This document shows positions 7,471 to 13,555 of a stretch of DNA of 19,200 nucleotides, piece after piece. This DNA comes from JBDHTS01 sp044220535 (GTDB lineage Bacteria; Pseudomonadota; Alphaproteobacteria; Micavibrionales; Micavibrionaceae), in the NCBI GenBank assembly GCA_044220535.1, contig JBGAQU010000060.1, forward strand, positions 1 through 19,200. Direction: 5' to 3'. Position numbers and translations under genes: made by a program. The notes beneath the pieces are model-generated. The model had not been told where the DNA came from and searched no databases. It saw only the letters and a list, made by a program, of their open reading frames with translations. Position 1 is the stretch's first letter. Every line of letters starts with the position of its first letter.

Positions 7471-8184
7471 ATGGAATCTTTAATCAGCCATGTTGACAGC
7501 ATCATTTTAGGTTTCGTCCAAGGGTCTTTTGGAAGCCTGACCGCCACGATTCAAATATTGTGGCGGCTGATGTTCATTGTCTTCATAGCGGTCTATGGCT
7601 ACAAAGTGATTATCAGCGGCAGATTCTCAGCCTCCGATCTCGTCTGGCATTGCTTCAAGATCATCATCCTGCTCGCTATAGCAACACAGTGGGATACGTT
7701 TTTCCTCTTTGTCTATAACATGGCAACGGATCTCCCATCCGACATTGCCGGCCTGCTCATTGCCGCCGCTGCTGATAATGCCGGCATTGACACTAACGAT
7801 GAAAGCTCCGCCAACATTGCCCTTTCAGAATTCTTTGATCGCGGCATGACTGTATCTTCAAAACTTCTTGAAGGCGCCGGCTGGACTGATTTTGGACAAT
7901 ATCTGTATGCCGGCCTGGTTTGGTTCGGAACGATCGGATTAACCGGCTATGCGACCATGCTGATCGTCTTGTCCAAGCTGGCAGTTGCCATCCTGCTCGC
8001 GGTCGGCCCTGTATTCATTCTTTTACTCATTTTCGTTAATACAAAAAGCCTGTTTGAAGGATGGCTCAGAACCCTTCTGAACTACGCGGTCGTCCCGATC
8101 TTTGTGTACGCGCTGCTTGCCCTCATCCTCATGCTGATCGAGCAGCCCCTTACCCTTGCGCGCGCGAGGGCCGACGGCCCTTAG
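7471..8184 (+). CDS. virB6: VirB6/TrbL-family T4SS membrane protein, C-terminally truncated
   Basis: VirB6 is the polytopic inner-membrane channel component. Hydrophobic segments are visible at about 25-42, 60-80, 145-165, 168-192 and 198-222, and the family region GPVFILLLIFVNTKSLFEGW with LRTLLNYAVVPIFVYALLAL is well conserved. The product has 237 residues, while VirB6 proteins usually have about 290-380. After LIEQPLTLARA the sequence becomes ARADGP and stops in a GC-rich hairpin (GGGCC-GAC-GGCCC), so the last membrane segments and tail are missing. No virB8, virB9, virB10 or virB11 follows. I infer a deletion or recombination breakpoint near 8150-8165. It is the last T4SS gene in the window. 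Confidence 0.82.
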   Translation: MESLISHVDSIILGFVQGSFGSLTATIQILWRLMFIVFIAVYGYKVIISGRFSASDLVWHCFKIIILLAIATQWDTFFLFVYNMATDLPSDIAGLLIAAAADNAGIDTNDESSANIALSEFFDRGMTVSSKLLEGAGWTDFGQYLYAGLVWFGTIGLTGYATMLIVLSKLAVAILLAVGPVFILLLIFVNTKSLFEGWLRTLLNYAVVPIFVYALLALILMLIEQPLTLARARADGP

Positions 8185-8188
8185 CCCT

Positions 8189-8218
8189 TAAAACAAAAAA
8201 TGCCCTGTCGAAGACAGG
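8189..8218 (-). terminator. Minus-strand terminator downstream of the parA unit
   Basis: On the minus strand CCTGTC-TTC-GACAGG (6-bp stem) is followed by GCATTTTTTGTTTT, a good Rho-independent terminator. It would end transcripts coming leftward from the parA/partner genes about 240 bases upstream and shields virB6 from antisense transcription. Confidence 0.65.
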
Positions 8219-8272
8219 ACACCAGATACTTACTTCCTAAAAATTCAGCCGGCATGAAAACCAGGGCCAAGA

Positions 8273-8299
8273 TGTTTCACGAATGTTTCACGTGAAACT
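8273..8299. promoter_or_regulatory. parS: Chromosomal-type parS site with an adjacent half site
   Basis: TGTTTCACGTGAAACT at 8284-8299 matches the widely conserved ParB-binding consensus TGTTTCACGTGAAACA at 15 of 16 positions and contains a perfect 14-bp palindrome. A second half site TGTTTCACG begins 11 bases upstream at 8273. It lies in the gene-free spacer between truncated virB6 and the parA unit. The ligand could be the ParB-like protein encoded at 15901-17667 or the host chromosomal ParB. Confidence 0.8.
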
Positions 8300-8347
8300 T
8301 TCCCTGTGAATACAATGGGTTATATGTTTGACATTGCTTGGGAAAAT

Positions 8348-8446
8348 GCGTGAAGGATCGTTACCCGAATGGGCCGAACCCCGCCAAGGCGGGTTTCGGT
8401 GAGCGAAGCGAGTAGAGCCTGGTCGGGCCAACGGCCCGGCACGCCC
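8348..8446 (+). repeat. Structured multi-hairpin element, copy 1
   Basis: This element begins GCGTGAAGGATCG and ends GCACGCCC. It holds an 11-of-12-bp hairpin (8374-8385 with 8388-8399), a short variable middle, the motif TAGAGCCTGGTCG, and a 6-bp hairpin CGGGCC-AAC-GGCCCG (8424-8438). A second copy with the same order of parts lies at 17904-18028 in the same orientation. Paired arms have changed together between the copies, which suggests a selected structure such as a noncoding RNA or a recombination or protein-binding site. No coding potential is apparent. Plus is assigned by the reading used here; the active strand is unknown. Confidence 0.7.
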
Positions 8447-8457
8447 GCCCTACCCCT

Positions 8458-8763
8458 TTACTTGTTTCTGATTTTGCGTGGATCGATCAAATCTTCATCA
8501 TGGATCTCAAGACCCGCCGCTTTCAGGGCTTTCATGACAAAAATGTTCTGCGGGTCTTTTTCCTTATGGGCCGCATCCGCCAGTAGATCCCAAACGTAAA
8601 CGGGCATGGAAAGCGAACTGTTGCGACGCTCGACCTGACGCGTCTGACGCGCCGGCGAGATACTGGGCAAGACCGTCTTCCCTTTGGACAAGCGTTCTTC
8701 AACATTATCGAAGCGACCATCACCAACAACCGCCACAGCTACATCATCAAGTTTTTTAGCCAT
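8458..8763 (-). CDS. Small ParA-partner protein, probable ribbon-helix-helix DNA-binding factor
   Basis: The 101-residue product starts MAKKLDDVAV; AAGGTGA six bases upstream supports this ATG over a GTG nine bases earlier. The C-terminal half (SLSMPVYVWDLLADAAHKEK, DPQNIFVMKALKAAGLEI) has a beta strand, helix, helix pattern like MetJ/Arc or ParG-type ribbon-helix-helix proteins, with PVYVW as the probable DNA-contacting strand. It is encoded 60 bases after parA, where such centromere-binding partners often lie. TAGCAA repeats spaced by eight bases, of the kind such proteins bind, occur in its upstream spacer and around parA. The family assignment is inference; the coding status is strong. 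Confidence 0.75.
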   Translation of the reverse strand: MAKKLDDVAVAVVGDGRFDNVEERLSKGKTVLPSISPARQTRQVERRNSSLSMPVYVWDLLADAAHKEKDPQNIFVMKALKAAGLEIHDEDLIDPRKIRNK

Positions 8764-8792
8764 TCTAATCACCTTTCAGTAATCTGCTTAAG

Positions 8793-8806
8793 TTGCTACA
8801 TAGCAA
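8793..8806. repeat. TTGCTA-CA-TAGCAA operator-like inverted repeat
   Basis: A 6-bp inverted repeat in the 60-base spacer between parA and its partner gene. It is followed by further eight-base-phased half sites (TAGCAATA, TAAGCACA) running toward the parA stop. It shares its core with the repeats upstream of parA and near 10475-10512. Confidence 0.6.
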
Positions 8807-8823
8807 TATAAGCACATAACTTC

Positions 8824-9534
8824 TTATGCAGCAACACTGGAATCCGATTCTTTTGCCTGTTCCTTTTGCGCCCGCATCGTTGTCAGCATCCCCATCACTT
8901 CATCACCAAACGCCTCGATATTCCGGGCGCCGTCGCTGCCCGGCGCATAGCCGATTGGCGTCTGCCCCATGAAACGGGCCTGCGGGAAAACCGTGCGCTC
9001 GTACAAAACGGTTTCAAACAGCGGAAATTTGAGCTTTTCAAGCTGTGCAAGGATATGTTTCAGCACCACAGTCCCAGGCCGCGCGCGCGTGATAACGGTC
9101 TTGCAGGCCACAACGCGATCCGTCAGCTCCATTGCTTCCCGGACGATGTTTCGCGTGTTGATGGCCTCCAGAAAATCGTCCTCATTCGGCTGCGCGGGAA
9201 TGATAACCAGATCAGCAATTCCGGCCGCTTTTAGCAAGGAAATCGAGGCAATGCCCGCAACGTCGATCAGCAGAACATCAGCATCCCGCGATAATTCCCG
9301 CGCAGTTGCGATAATCTTCTTGTCGTCCGGCTCGTGCTGGAACGCTATATCAGCGAATTCGCCCTTTTCGCGGCCCTTTTCAATCCAGCGGGCAAGGCTG
9401 CGGTTCGGGTCGGTGTCGATCAGACCGACCCGCATCCCGCGCGTTGACCAATAATCGGCCAATCCCATTGTGGTGCTGGTCTTGCCCGCACCGCCTTTGC
9501 TTGAGGAAACTGTGACGACAAAAGCTTGTTTCAT
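8824..9534 (-). CDS. parA: ParA-family partition ATPase
   Basis: ParA/MinD-type ATPase that moves a DNA cargo during segregation. From the chosen ATG (MKQAFVVTVS), preceded by AAGGAG, the product has 236 residues, typical of plasmid type Ib ParA without an extra N-terminal DNA-binding domain. The deviant Walker A is KGGAGKTS at 13-20, LIDTDPN follows at 38-44, and the Walker B-like VLLIDVAG lies at 87-94. An upstream in-frame extension with many Cys runs through the repeat region and is not credible. It is followed by a small probable DNA-binding partner and surrounded by repeats that probably serve as centromere and operators. The ParB-family gene lies 6.4 kb away and may belong to a different function. 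Confidence 0.93.
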   Translation of the reverse strand: MKQAFVVTVSSSKGGAGKTSTTMGLADYWSTRGMRVGLIDTDPNRSLARWIEKGREKGEFADIAFQHEPDDKKIIATARELSRDADVLLIDVAGIASISLLKAAGIADLVIIPAQPNEDDFLEAINTRNIVREAMELTDRVVACKTVITRARPGTVVLKHILAQLEKLKFPLFETVLYERTVFPQARFMGQTPIGYAPGSDGARNIEAFGDEVMGMLTTMRAQKEQAKESDSSVAA

Positions 9535-9674
9535 GATCGCTCCTTGCTGAATAGCAACATTGGTAAGTATGCAGGTTGCTTCATGAGCAGATAGCCACAT
9601 AGCGAATAAGCAACCAGACAACATGACGATATAACAACGTGAGCAGTTAGTAAAGTAGCAATGTAGCTTCTTAC

Positions 9675-9706
9675 ATACTTGTTTATGTATGCACTTAAAC
9701 AAGTAT
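9675..9706. repeat. 11-bp perfect inverted repeat upstream of parA
   Basis: ATACTTGTTTA at 9675-9685 is exactly complementary to TAAACAAGTAT at 9696-9706, with ten bases between. It lies about 140 bases upstream of parA and differs in sequence from the TAGCAA family, so it may bind a different protein. Confidence 0.6.
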
Positions 9707-9754
9707 TGGCAGATATACCTGCCGCCCGAAAACCGAAAAACAACACACCTGCAC

Positions 9755-9852
9755 AAGAAGCAACATAAGCAGGTTTACAAACAATCCTTATATTCTGCGG
9801 CATAGAGCGAAGCCCTGCGCTCTATGCCGCAATCTTGCTTATGTTGCTTCTT
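9755..9852. repeat. Nested inverted repeats: 17-bp outer arms around a 14-bp hairpin
   Basis: Outer arms AAGAAGCAACATAAGCA (9755-9771) and its exact complement (9836-9852) enclose a second perfect repeat, TGCGGCATAGAGCG (9796-9809) and its complement (9818-9831), with an eight-base loop. The outer arms carry the AGCAACAT/AAGCA units of the array. The inner hairpin is GC-richer and has no T-run, so it is not an obvious terminator. Confidence 0.75.
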
Positions 9853-9899
9853 ATATATGTTTCCAGCTATTCGGCGCGTTCTCATCCCTACAAAGGAAT

Positions 9900-9937
9900 A
9901 TCATGGCCACATAGCAATATTGCTATGTGGCCATGAT
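9900..9937. repeat. 38-bp perfect palindrome
   Basis: All 19 bases on each side of the centre (between 9918 and 9919) are complementary, with no loop. The core is TAGCAATATTGCTA, flanked by CCACA/TGTGG and ATGGCC-type ends. It contains two TAGCAA half sites facing each other, matching the repeat family around parA, and lies just after the 9972-10445 gene. Confidence 0.85.
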
Positions 9938-9971
9938 TGTCAGACATTGACCGCCGGAAGACGGGGGGCGA

Positions 9972-10445
9972 CTATTGCCGCCGCCGATCTTCTGCGCGAC
10001 AAGCGCGCACCGTATAATACTCGCCGGTCGGCGCGTCATGGTGGGATAGGGTATAGGTGAGGATACGGCGGCGACGGTCGAACTTCCCGCGCAATGTCCA
10101 ATCTGACGTTTTCGGGAAGGCCCTGGACATGAAGGCGCGGGCGTCCTCGGCTTCAACAATCGCCCAGCCGGACAGATGCCGCCAGCCCATATTCTCGCCT
10201 TCGACAAAATACTGCCCTTTGGAAGAAATCCGGCGCAGGATGCGCCCGAATTCTTCCAGAAAATCATCGAATTCCCATTCGATGAGATCATAGTCAAGCG
10301 AAGCCATTTCAAAGGCTTCGCTTTCCGTTTCCGCAATACCGGATTCCAGCAAGTCCTTGGCCTTGTCGTCAATGATGGCGGATTCATCCCAAAGCAGGCT
10401 GTAAGTGGCTTTCGGGGCAGGGGCGGCGACTGTTGTGTTTTGCAT
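9972..10445 (-). CDS. Conserved hypothetical protein of the ardC unit
   Basis: I do not recognise a named domain. The 157-residue product is acidic in the first half (DESAIIDDKAKDLLESGIAE, then DYDLIEWEFDDFLEEFGRIL) and basic at the C-terminus (LRGKFDRRRRILTYTLSHHD, ending RAEDRRRQ). A consistent globular core includes WRHLSGWAIVEAEDARAF. AAGGAG precedes the ATG. It lies 76 bases downstream of the ardC stop on the same strand, and the gap is filled by a 17-bp inverted repeat of the TAGCAA family. An acidic, possibly DNA-mimicking or antirestriction-type accessory role is conceivable because of the ArdC neighbour but is only a guess. Coding status is well supported by the ribosome site and uninterrupted frame. 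Confidence 0.78.
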   Translation of the reverse strand: MQNTTVAAPAPKATYSLLWDESAIIDDKAKDLLESGIAETESEAFEMASLDYDLIEWEFDDFLEEFGRILRRISSKGQYFVEGENMGWRHLSGWAIVEAEDARAFMSRAFPKTSDWTLRGKFDRRRRILTYTLSHHDAPTGEYYTVRACRAEDRRRQ

Positions 10446-10474
10446 GATATAATCTCCTTGCGATTTTGTTTAAG

Positions 10475-10512
10475 TAGCAAGGTAGCAACATGCCTATGTT
10501 GCTACCTTGCTA
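10475..10512. repeat. 17-bp perfect inverted repeat with two TAGCAA units per arm
   Basis: TAGCAAGGTAGCAACAT (10475-10491) and its exact complement (10496-10512) are separated by GCCT. Each arm has two TAGCAA units eight bases apart, the same spacing as near parA. It lies between ardC and the 157-residue gene, where it could act as operator, centromere arm or mRNA hairpin. Confidence 0.8.
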
Positions 10513-10521
10513 TGGTGATGG

Positions 10522-11416
10522 CTAGGCGGCGAGTGCTTCCGCCTGTTGTTGGGAAAAGAGGAAATCGACGGCCTTTTGCGCCTGTGATGCGGCGGAAAAA
10601 ATAAACCGCTTGTCGCTTTTCAGGGCTTTCAGCCAGTTGTTGATGTACCGCGCATGATCTTCGCGGGGTAAAGATGTAACGCCTGTTGCCGCGCAGCACA
10701 TGGCCGCGCCCAGTTCCGCAATCAGCTCCTCGAAAGCGTAATCCTTCCCGCCGAATTTATCGTTGTTCAGGCGGTCAAGACGATGCTGCGCGCCTGTCCA
10801 GTGGGTGAGTTCGTGAAAAAGCGTGCTGTAGTAATTTTCCGTGGCGGTGCTGGCCGCCGTATCCCTGAACATTTCACGCGGCGGCATGGCGATATAGTCC
10901 ATTGAAGGCATATAAAAGGCTTGTCCGCCTTGATGCCGAATATCCGCGCCTGTTTCATTGACCAGCCCTATCAGCCGCGCCAATATTCTCGATCCGGGAA
11001 GGGGTAGGGACTTCAAGCGCGCGGGAACGTCATAGCCTTCCACCTGTTCCGCGTTAAACACAACGGAATGACGGGCAATGCGGCGCGTTTGCGGGTCGTC
11101 GCCTTCGTTCTCGCCTTCGACTTCAAACGACTTGTAAAAAACGATCGGCGCGCCTTTTTCGCCTTTCTCACCTGTGCGCCAAGCTCGGCCCATTGTTTGT
11201 ACGTCGCCCAAACAGGCAGGGCGTAATGTTTCTTGATCTGATAAACCCAAAGCAGGGGGATATTGATGCCTGATAGCAATTTCCTGTTTTCGCGTTTTCG
11301 GGGATGCTGTTTATTTGATGCCACGGCATTTCCAGCTTGCCGGAAATACCGTTTTCAATGGCCTCGATGATAGTGTCAGTTACGGTCTGATAAATGTCTG
11401 CGCGGTTGGTGGTCAT
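10522..11416 (-). pseudogene. ardC: ArdC-family antirestriction protein, two frameshifts
   Basis: ArdC proteins combine an N-terminal ssDNA-binding domain with a zinc-metallopeptidase-like domain and protect incoming DNA from restriction. The start MTTNRADIYQTVTDTIIEAI has AAAGGAG upstream. Coding runs through three frames: the first to about 11270 (ENAKTGNCYQ), the second (INIPLLWVYQIKKHYALPVW to GAQVRK) to about 11174, and the third (EKGAPIVFYKSFEVEG onward) to the stop. Each change fits loss of one G from a GGG run. Restoring both gives a 298-residue protein with HELTHWTG (HExxH zinc site, about residue 202) and a downstream FEELIAELGA that would supply the third ligand. It is either a recent pseudogene or a sequencing artefact; the family call is firm. 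Confidence 0.88.
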
Positions 11417-11440
11417 TTGCTTTGCTCCTTTAAAATGGGG

Positions 11441-11705
11441 TTGCGCTTCTTTTCCTAGAAGCGCCGCAAAGCGGCCGAAAAGCGGGGGGGGGTCAAGGTT
11501 GGAACCCTTCGCAGAAGGGCTTGTCCAAAAAATCGGCGAAAGATTATTGTCTTTCCTAGCGCAGCGACGGAAAGCGGGAATCTGTTCGACTATTTTTTGG
11601 ATTCCGGCCTTGACGACCGGCCCGAAGGGGGCAGAACACAAAAACGCCGCCCCGCCCAAGGCGGGGCGTCCGCATCCCGCGCCCTGAAAGCCATAAGAAA
11701 ACCGC
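11441..11705 (-). repeat. Structured intergenic module, copy A (upstream of ardC)
   Basis: Read on the minus strand it opens with a GCCCCCTTCGGGCCGGT block (near 11620-11640), has a variable middle bounded by GTCAAGG/CCTTGAC arms that contain TCCAAAAAAT/ATTTTTTGGA, then a C9 run with CGCTTTT, a GCCGC-hairpin and TAGGAAAAGAAG just before the ardC ribosome site. Copies B and C share these parts in the same order. The far end (about 11645-11707) also matches copy B and overlaps the terminator of the PcfJ-like gene. The 323-base spacer has no credible gene. Confidence 0.7.
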
Positions 11706-11730
11706 CCAGCCTTTTCAGGCGGGGCGGTTT
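11694..11730 (-). terminator. Terminator of the DUF6915-PcfJ unit
   Basis: On the minus strand AAACCGCCC and GGGCGGTTT arms (11722-11730 and 11699-11707) with an inner GCCT/AGGC extension form a long stem, followed by TTCTTAT. It lies ten bases after the stop of the PcfJ-like gene. Confidence 0.75.
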
Positions 11731-11739
11731 GTTGGCAAG

Positions 11740-12858
11740 TTATTCAATATTCTCGCCCGTTTCTATATTGCGCTCGGCGGAATATTCCGTGCGCTCATCC
11801 GTGAAACGGACATTCACTTCAAGAGATACAGTACCCGCTTGCACATCAATGACCAGCTCGCCATAGCCGCCATCATTGTTGTACCAATCAACGCCCGTTT
11901 CTTCGAGATAGTCATTGGTCAGCGCATCAATCACTTCATCGAGGGGTGATTGTTCCGGCGTGGCGGTTCTGCGCCATTGCCCGTCCTCGAAAAAACTAGA
12001 TGTGCTGATATGCTCGATGGGTGTAGCCTTCAACGCATCAGGATTTTCGCATGGTTCATAAACAACATCCTCGATAGAGCCGCTATCGCTGTAACCGTTA
12101 AATGAAACGGTTACTTTTTCGATACCATGCTGGCGGAAAATAGGCAGAACACGGCGCAGATTTTCCATGTAGATAGCGTCCTGAATGGGGTAGGCCGCAC
12201 CCGTTGATTTTTTCAAATCAATTCCCAAGACCTTGTGTATCTGCTGCCGGACAGATGCAGGGGGAAGGCCATTATAGCGGGTCTTTATTTGGTCTATCCG
12301 CAACGGGGCTTCGGCATCATTGGTGAGCCGCAATTCGACCGTCCAACGCTGCCCGTCCGCAAAAACGGCGGCTATGGCACAATCACCCCTTCGCAAACGG
12401 CTGTCATAGCTGGCGACACAATGACGCTGCCGCAAGCCTTCCATGCCAAGCCTCCGGCTGGTGCGGATAAGATAGCCGCTAAAGCGTTCCGGCAGATGCT
12501 TCTCATATTTGGAAACATCGTAACGGACATTATCGGCGGCCATGCGCTGCAAGGCTTCGGCGCGGGAAAGACGGTCATGTTCTTCCTTCCACCGCTTCGC
12601 GCCCCATGACAGATTGATACGGCGTTTTTGCGCCTTCGCCATGCGGATAACGTCATGCACCGGAACGCCTTGGGCGCGTAAATGCAGGAAACCCACGGCA
12701 AAGCCTATCAGTTTCGGAATATCGCCCGTAATCTCTCCGGCATCGAGGACGGTATGGATAACATCTTCAGGAATTTGCCCTGCGCTCAAAAGCTGGCGGA
12801 AGGGCATGGCGGTTTTTGATGGTAACTGCGCCAGACGGTTTTCAATCGTGTAGGTCAT
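11740..12858 (-). CDS. PcfJ-like protein
   Basis: The 372-residue product carries RQRHCVASYDSRLRRGDCAI (about 143-162), followed by a WTVEL strand and RIDQIKTRYNGLPP (about 187-200). This Cys/His, Asp/Gln/Lys pattern is characteristic of PcfJ-like proteins of conjugative plasmids, whose biochemical role is not settled. The ATG shares its A with the stop of the DUF6915 gene (TAATG), so the pair is probably coupled. The C-terminal 130 residues are acidic and tyrosine-rich with no domain that I recognise. A longer in-frame ORF reading back into DUF6915 is rejected because of this overlap. The gene is intact and closed by a good terminator. Confidence 0.75.
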   Translation of the reverse strand: MTYTIENRLAQLPSKTAMPFRQLLSAGQIPEDVIHTVLDAGEITGDIPKLIGFAVGFLHLRAQGVPVHDVIRMAKAQKRRINLSWGAKRWKEEHDRLSRAEALQRMAADNVRYDVSKYEKHLPERFSGYLIRTSRRLGMEGLRQRHCVASYDSRLRRGDCAIAAVFADGQRWTVELRLTNDAEAPLRIDQIKTRYNGLPPASVRQQIHKVLGIDLKKSTGAAYPIQDAIYMENLRRVLPIFRQHGIEKVTVSFNGYSDSGSIEDVVYEPCENPDALKATPIEHISTSSFFEDGQWRRTATPEQSPLDEVIDALTNDYLEETGVDWYNNDGGYGELVIDVQAGTVSLEVNVRFTDERTEYSAERNIETGENIE

Positions 12859-13211
12859 TATGCAGCCCTCCGCGCCTGTGCGCCAACTTTTGTGGCGCGG
12901 GTCATCCATGCTTCCGGCTGTATTTTTGAAAGCCAGTCGGCAACGGATGGAATCCTGCCGCAATCCTCCATAACGTGCTGTTCCCCGATATAACGGACAG
13001 GAACTTCCTTGCCCGCGCTGTTGGTCAGGGTTATGCCGAAAACGCGCTCACATTCAAAAACGCCTTCGGCATGATGGCGCAAGGCTCTATGCCGGAAATC
13101 GGCAAAGCTCTCTTTCGTGGCATCAAACCAGTTATGGATGGCAAGATAGTCCTCCGGCTTGCCGCCGAATAATTTTGCCGATGAAACGGCGTGGTAGTAG
13201 GGGTGAGTCAT
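12858..13211 (-). CDS. DUF6915-family protein
   Basis: The 117-residue product matches the DUF6915 pattern throughout: MTHPYYHAVSSAKLFGGKPE, then IHNWFDATKESFADFRHRAL, RHHAEGVFECERVFGITLTN, a RYIGEQHVMEDCGRIPS motif and a C-terminal Trp-rich end. The many conserved His residues (RHHAEG, GEQHV) suggest a metal or nucleic-acid site, but no function is established that I know of. AAAGGAAAAG precedes the ATG. It opens a two-gene unit with the PcfJ-like gene (TAATG overlap) and is preceded by structured module B. This family is common on plasmids and islands. Confidence 0.85.
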   Translation of the reverse strand: MTHPYYHAVSSAKLFGGKPEDYLAIHNWFDATKESFADFRHRALRHHAEGVFECERVFGITLTNSAGKEVPVRYIGEQHVMEDCGRIPSVADWLSKIQPEAWMTRATKVGAQARRAA

Positions 13212-13250
13212 GGTCTTTTCCTTTCATGCTCTCGGTTAAAAAAGTGCAGG

Positions 13251-13520
13251 TCGCACTTCTTTCCTAAAAGCGCCGCGAACGCGGCCCACAAAGCGGGGGG
13301 AGGTTGTCCATGACTTGACAGGCCGGAGGGGGATCACCCGTTCTGCACAAGCGAAGCGCGGAAGAACGGGGATACCGGCCTGTCACGCTTGCGCGAACAG
13401 GCGCGGGCGCGCCTGTGAGAGTCTTGACAACCGGCCCGAAGGGGGCAAAACACAGACAACGCCGCACCGCGCAGCGGGGCGTCCGCATCCCGCGCCCGAA
13501 AAGCCATAAAAAAACCGCCC
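13251..13520 (-). repeat. Structured intergenic module, copy B (upstream of DUF6915)
   Basis: It shares the conserved ends of copies A and C: TAGGAAAGAAGTGCG and GCCGC-hairpin near the gene, CCTCCCCCCGCTTT, and GCCCCCTTCGGGCCGGT-GTCAAGAC at the far side. The variable middle is a long nested inverted repeat: GACAGGCCGG pairs with CCGGCCTGTC, CCCGTTCT pairs with AGAACGGG inside it, and GGTTGTC pairs with GACAACC outside. The far end matches copy A including GCGTCCGCATCCCGCGCCC and GCCATAA and merges with the next gene's terminator. The 344-base spacer has no credible gene. Confidence 0.72.
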
Positions 13521-13542
13521 GATCTTTGCAGACCGGACGGTT
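13507..13542 (-). terminator. Terminator of the 70-residue gene
   Basis: On the minus strand AACCGTCCGGTC and GATCGGGCGGTT form an imperfect stem followed by an uninterrupted T run (A run at 13508-13514 on the plus strand). It lies about 14 bases after the stop of the 13556-13768 gene. Confidence 0.75.
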
Positions 13543-13555
13543 CAAGAGGGGTCGA

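Larger units (their letters stand above)
9535..9971. other. Gene-free parA upstream region: probable centromere/operator array
   Basis: No credible gene lies in these 437 bases. Instead there are many TAGCAA, AGCAAC, TTGCTT and TTGCTA units, several spaced by eight bases, plus three perfect inverted repeats listed separately (9675-9706, 9755-9852 with a nested hairpin, and 9900-9937). The region is AT-richer than its flanks. Arrays like this upstream of a small ParA are the usual place for a partition centromere that also serves as the operator of the parA promoter. An iteron-type origin cannot be ruled out, but no replication initiator gene is present. Confidence 0.65.

Noticed and set aside
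8160..8184. GGGCC-GAC-GGCCC hairpin at the virB6 end as a plus-strand terminator
   Set aside because: No T-run follows; it more likely reflects the breakpoint sequence.
9531..9803. Minus-strand open frame of 90 codons over the parA upstream region, and the long N-terminal extension of parA
   Set aside because: It is built from the repeat array, rich in Cys and hydrophobic residues without a family pattern, and a strong ribosome site favours the internal parA start.
9535..9971. CRISPR array suggested by repeated TAGCAA units
   Set aside because: Repeats are far too short, spacing is irregular or eight bases, no regular spacers and no cas genes.
11594..11710. Plus-strand open frames in module A (around 11394-11866)
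   Set aside because: Arg/Pro/Ala-rich translations caused by GC-rich hairpins; no ribosome site and they overlap a terminator.
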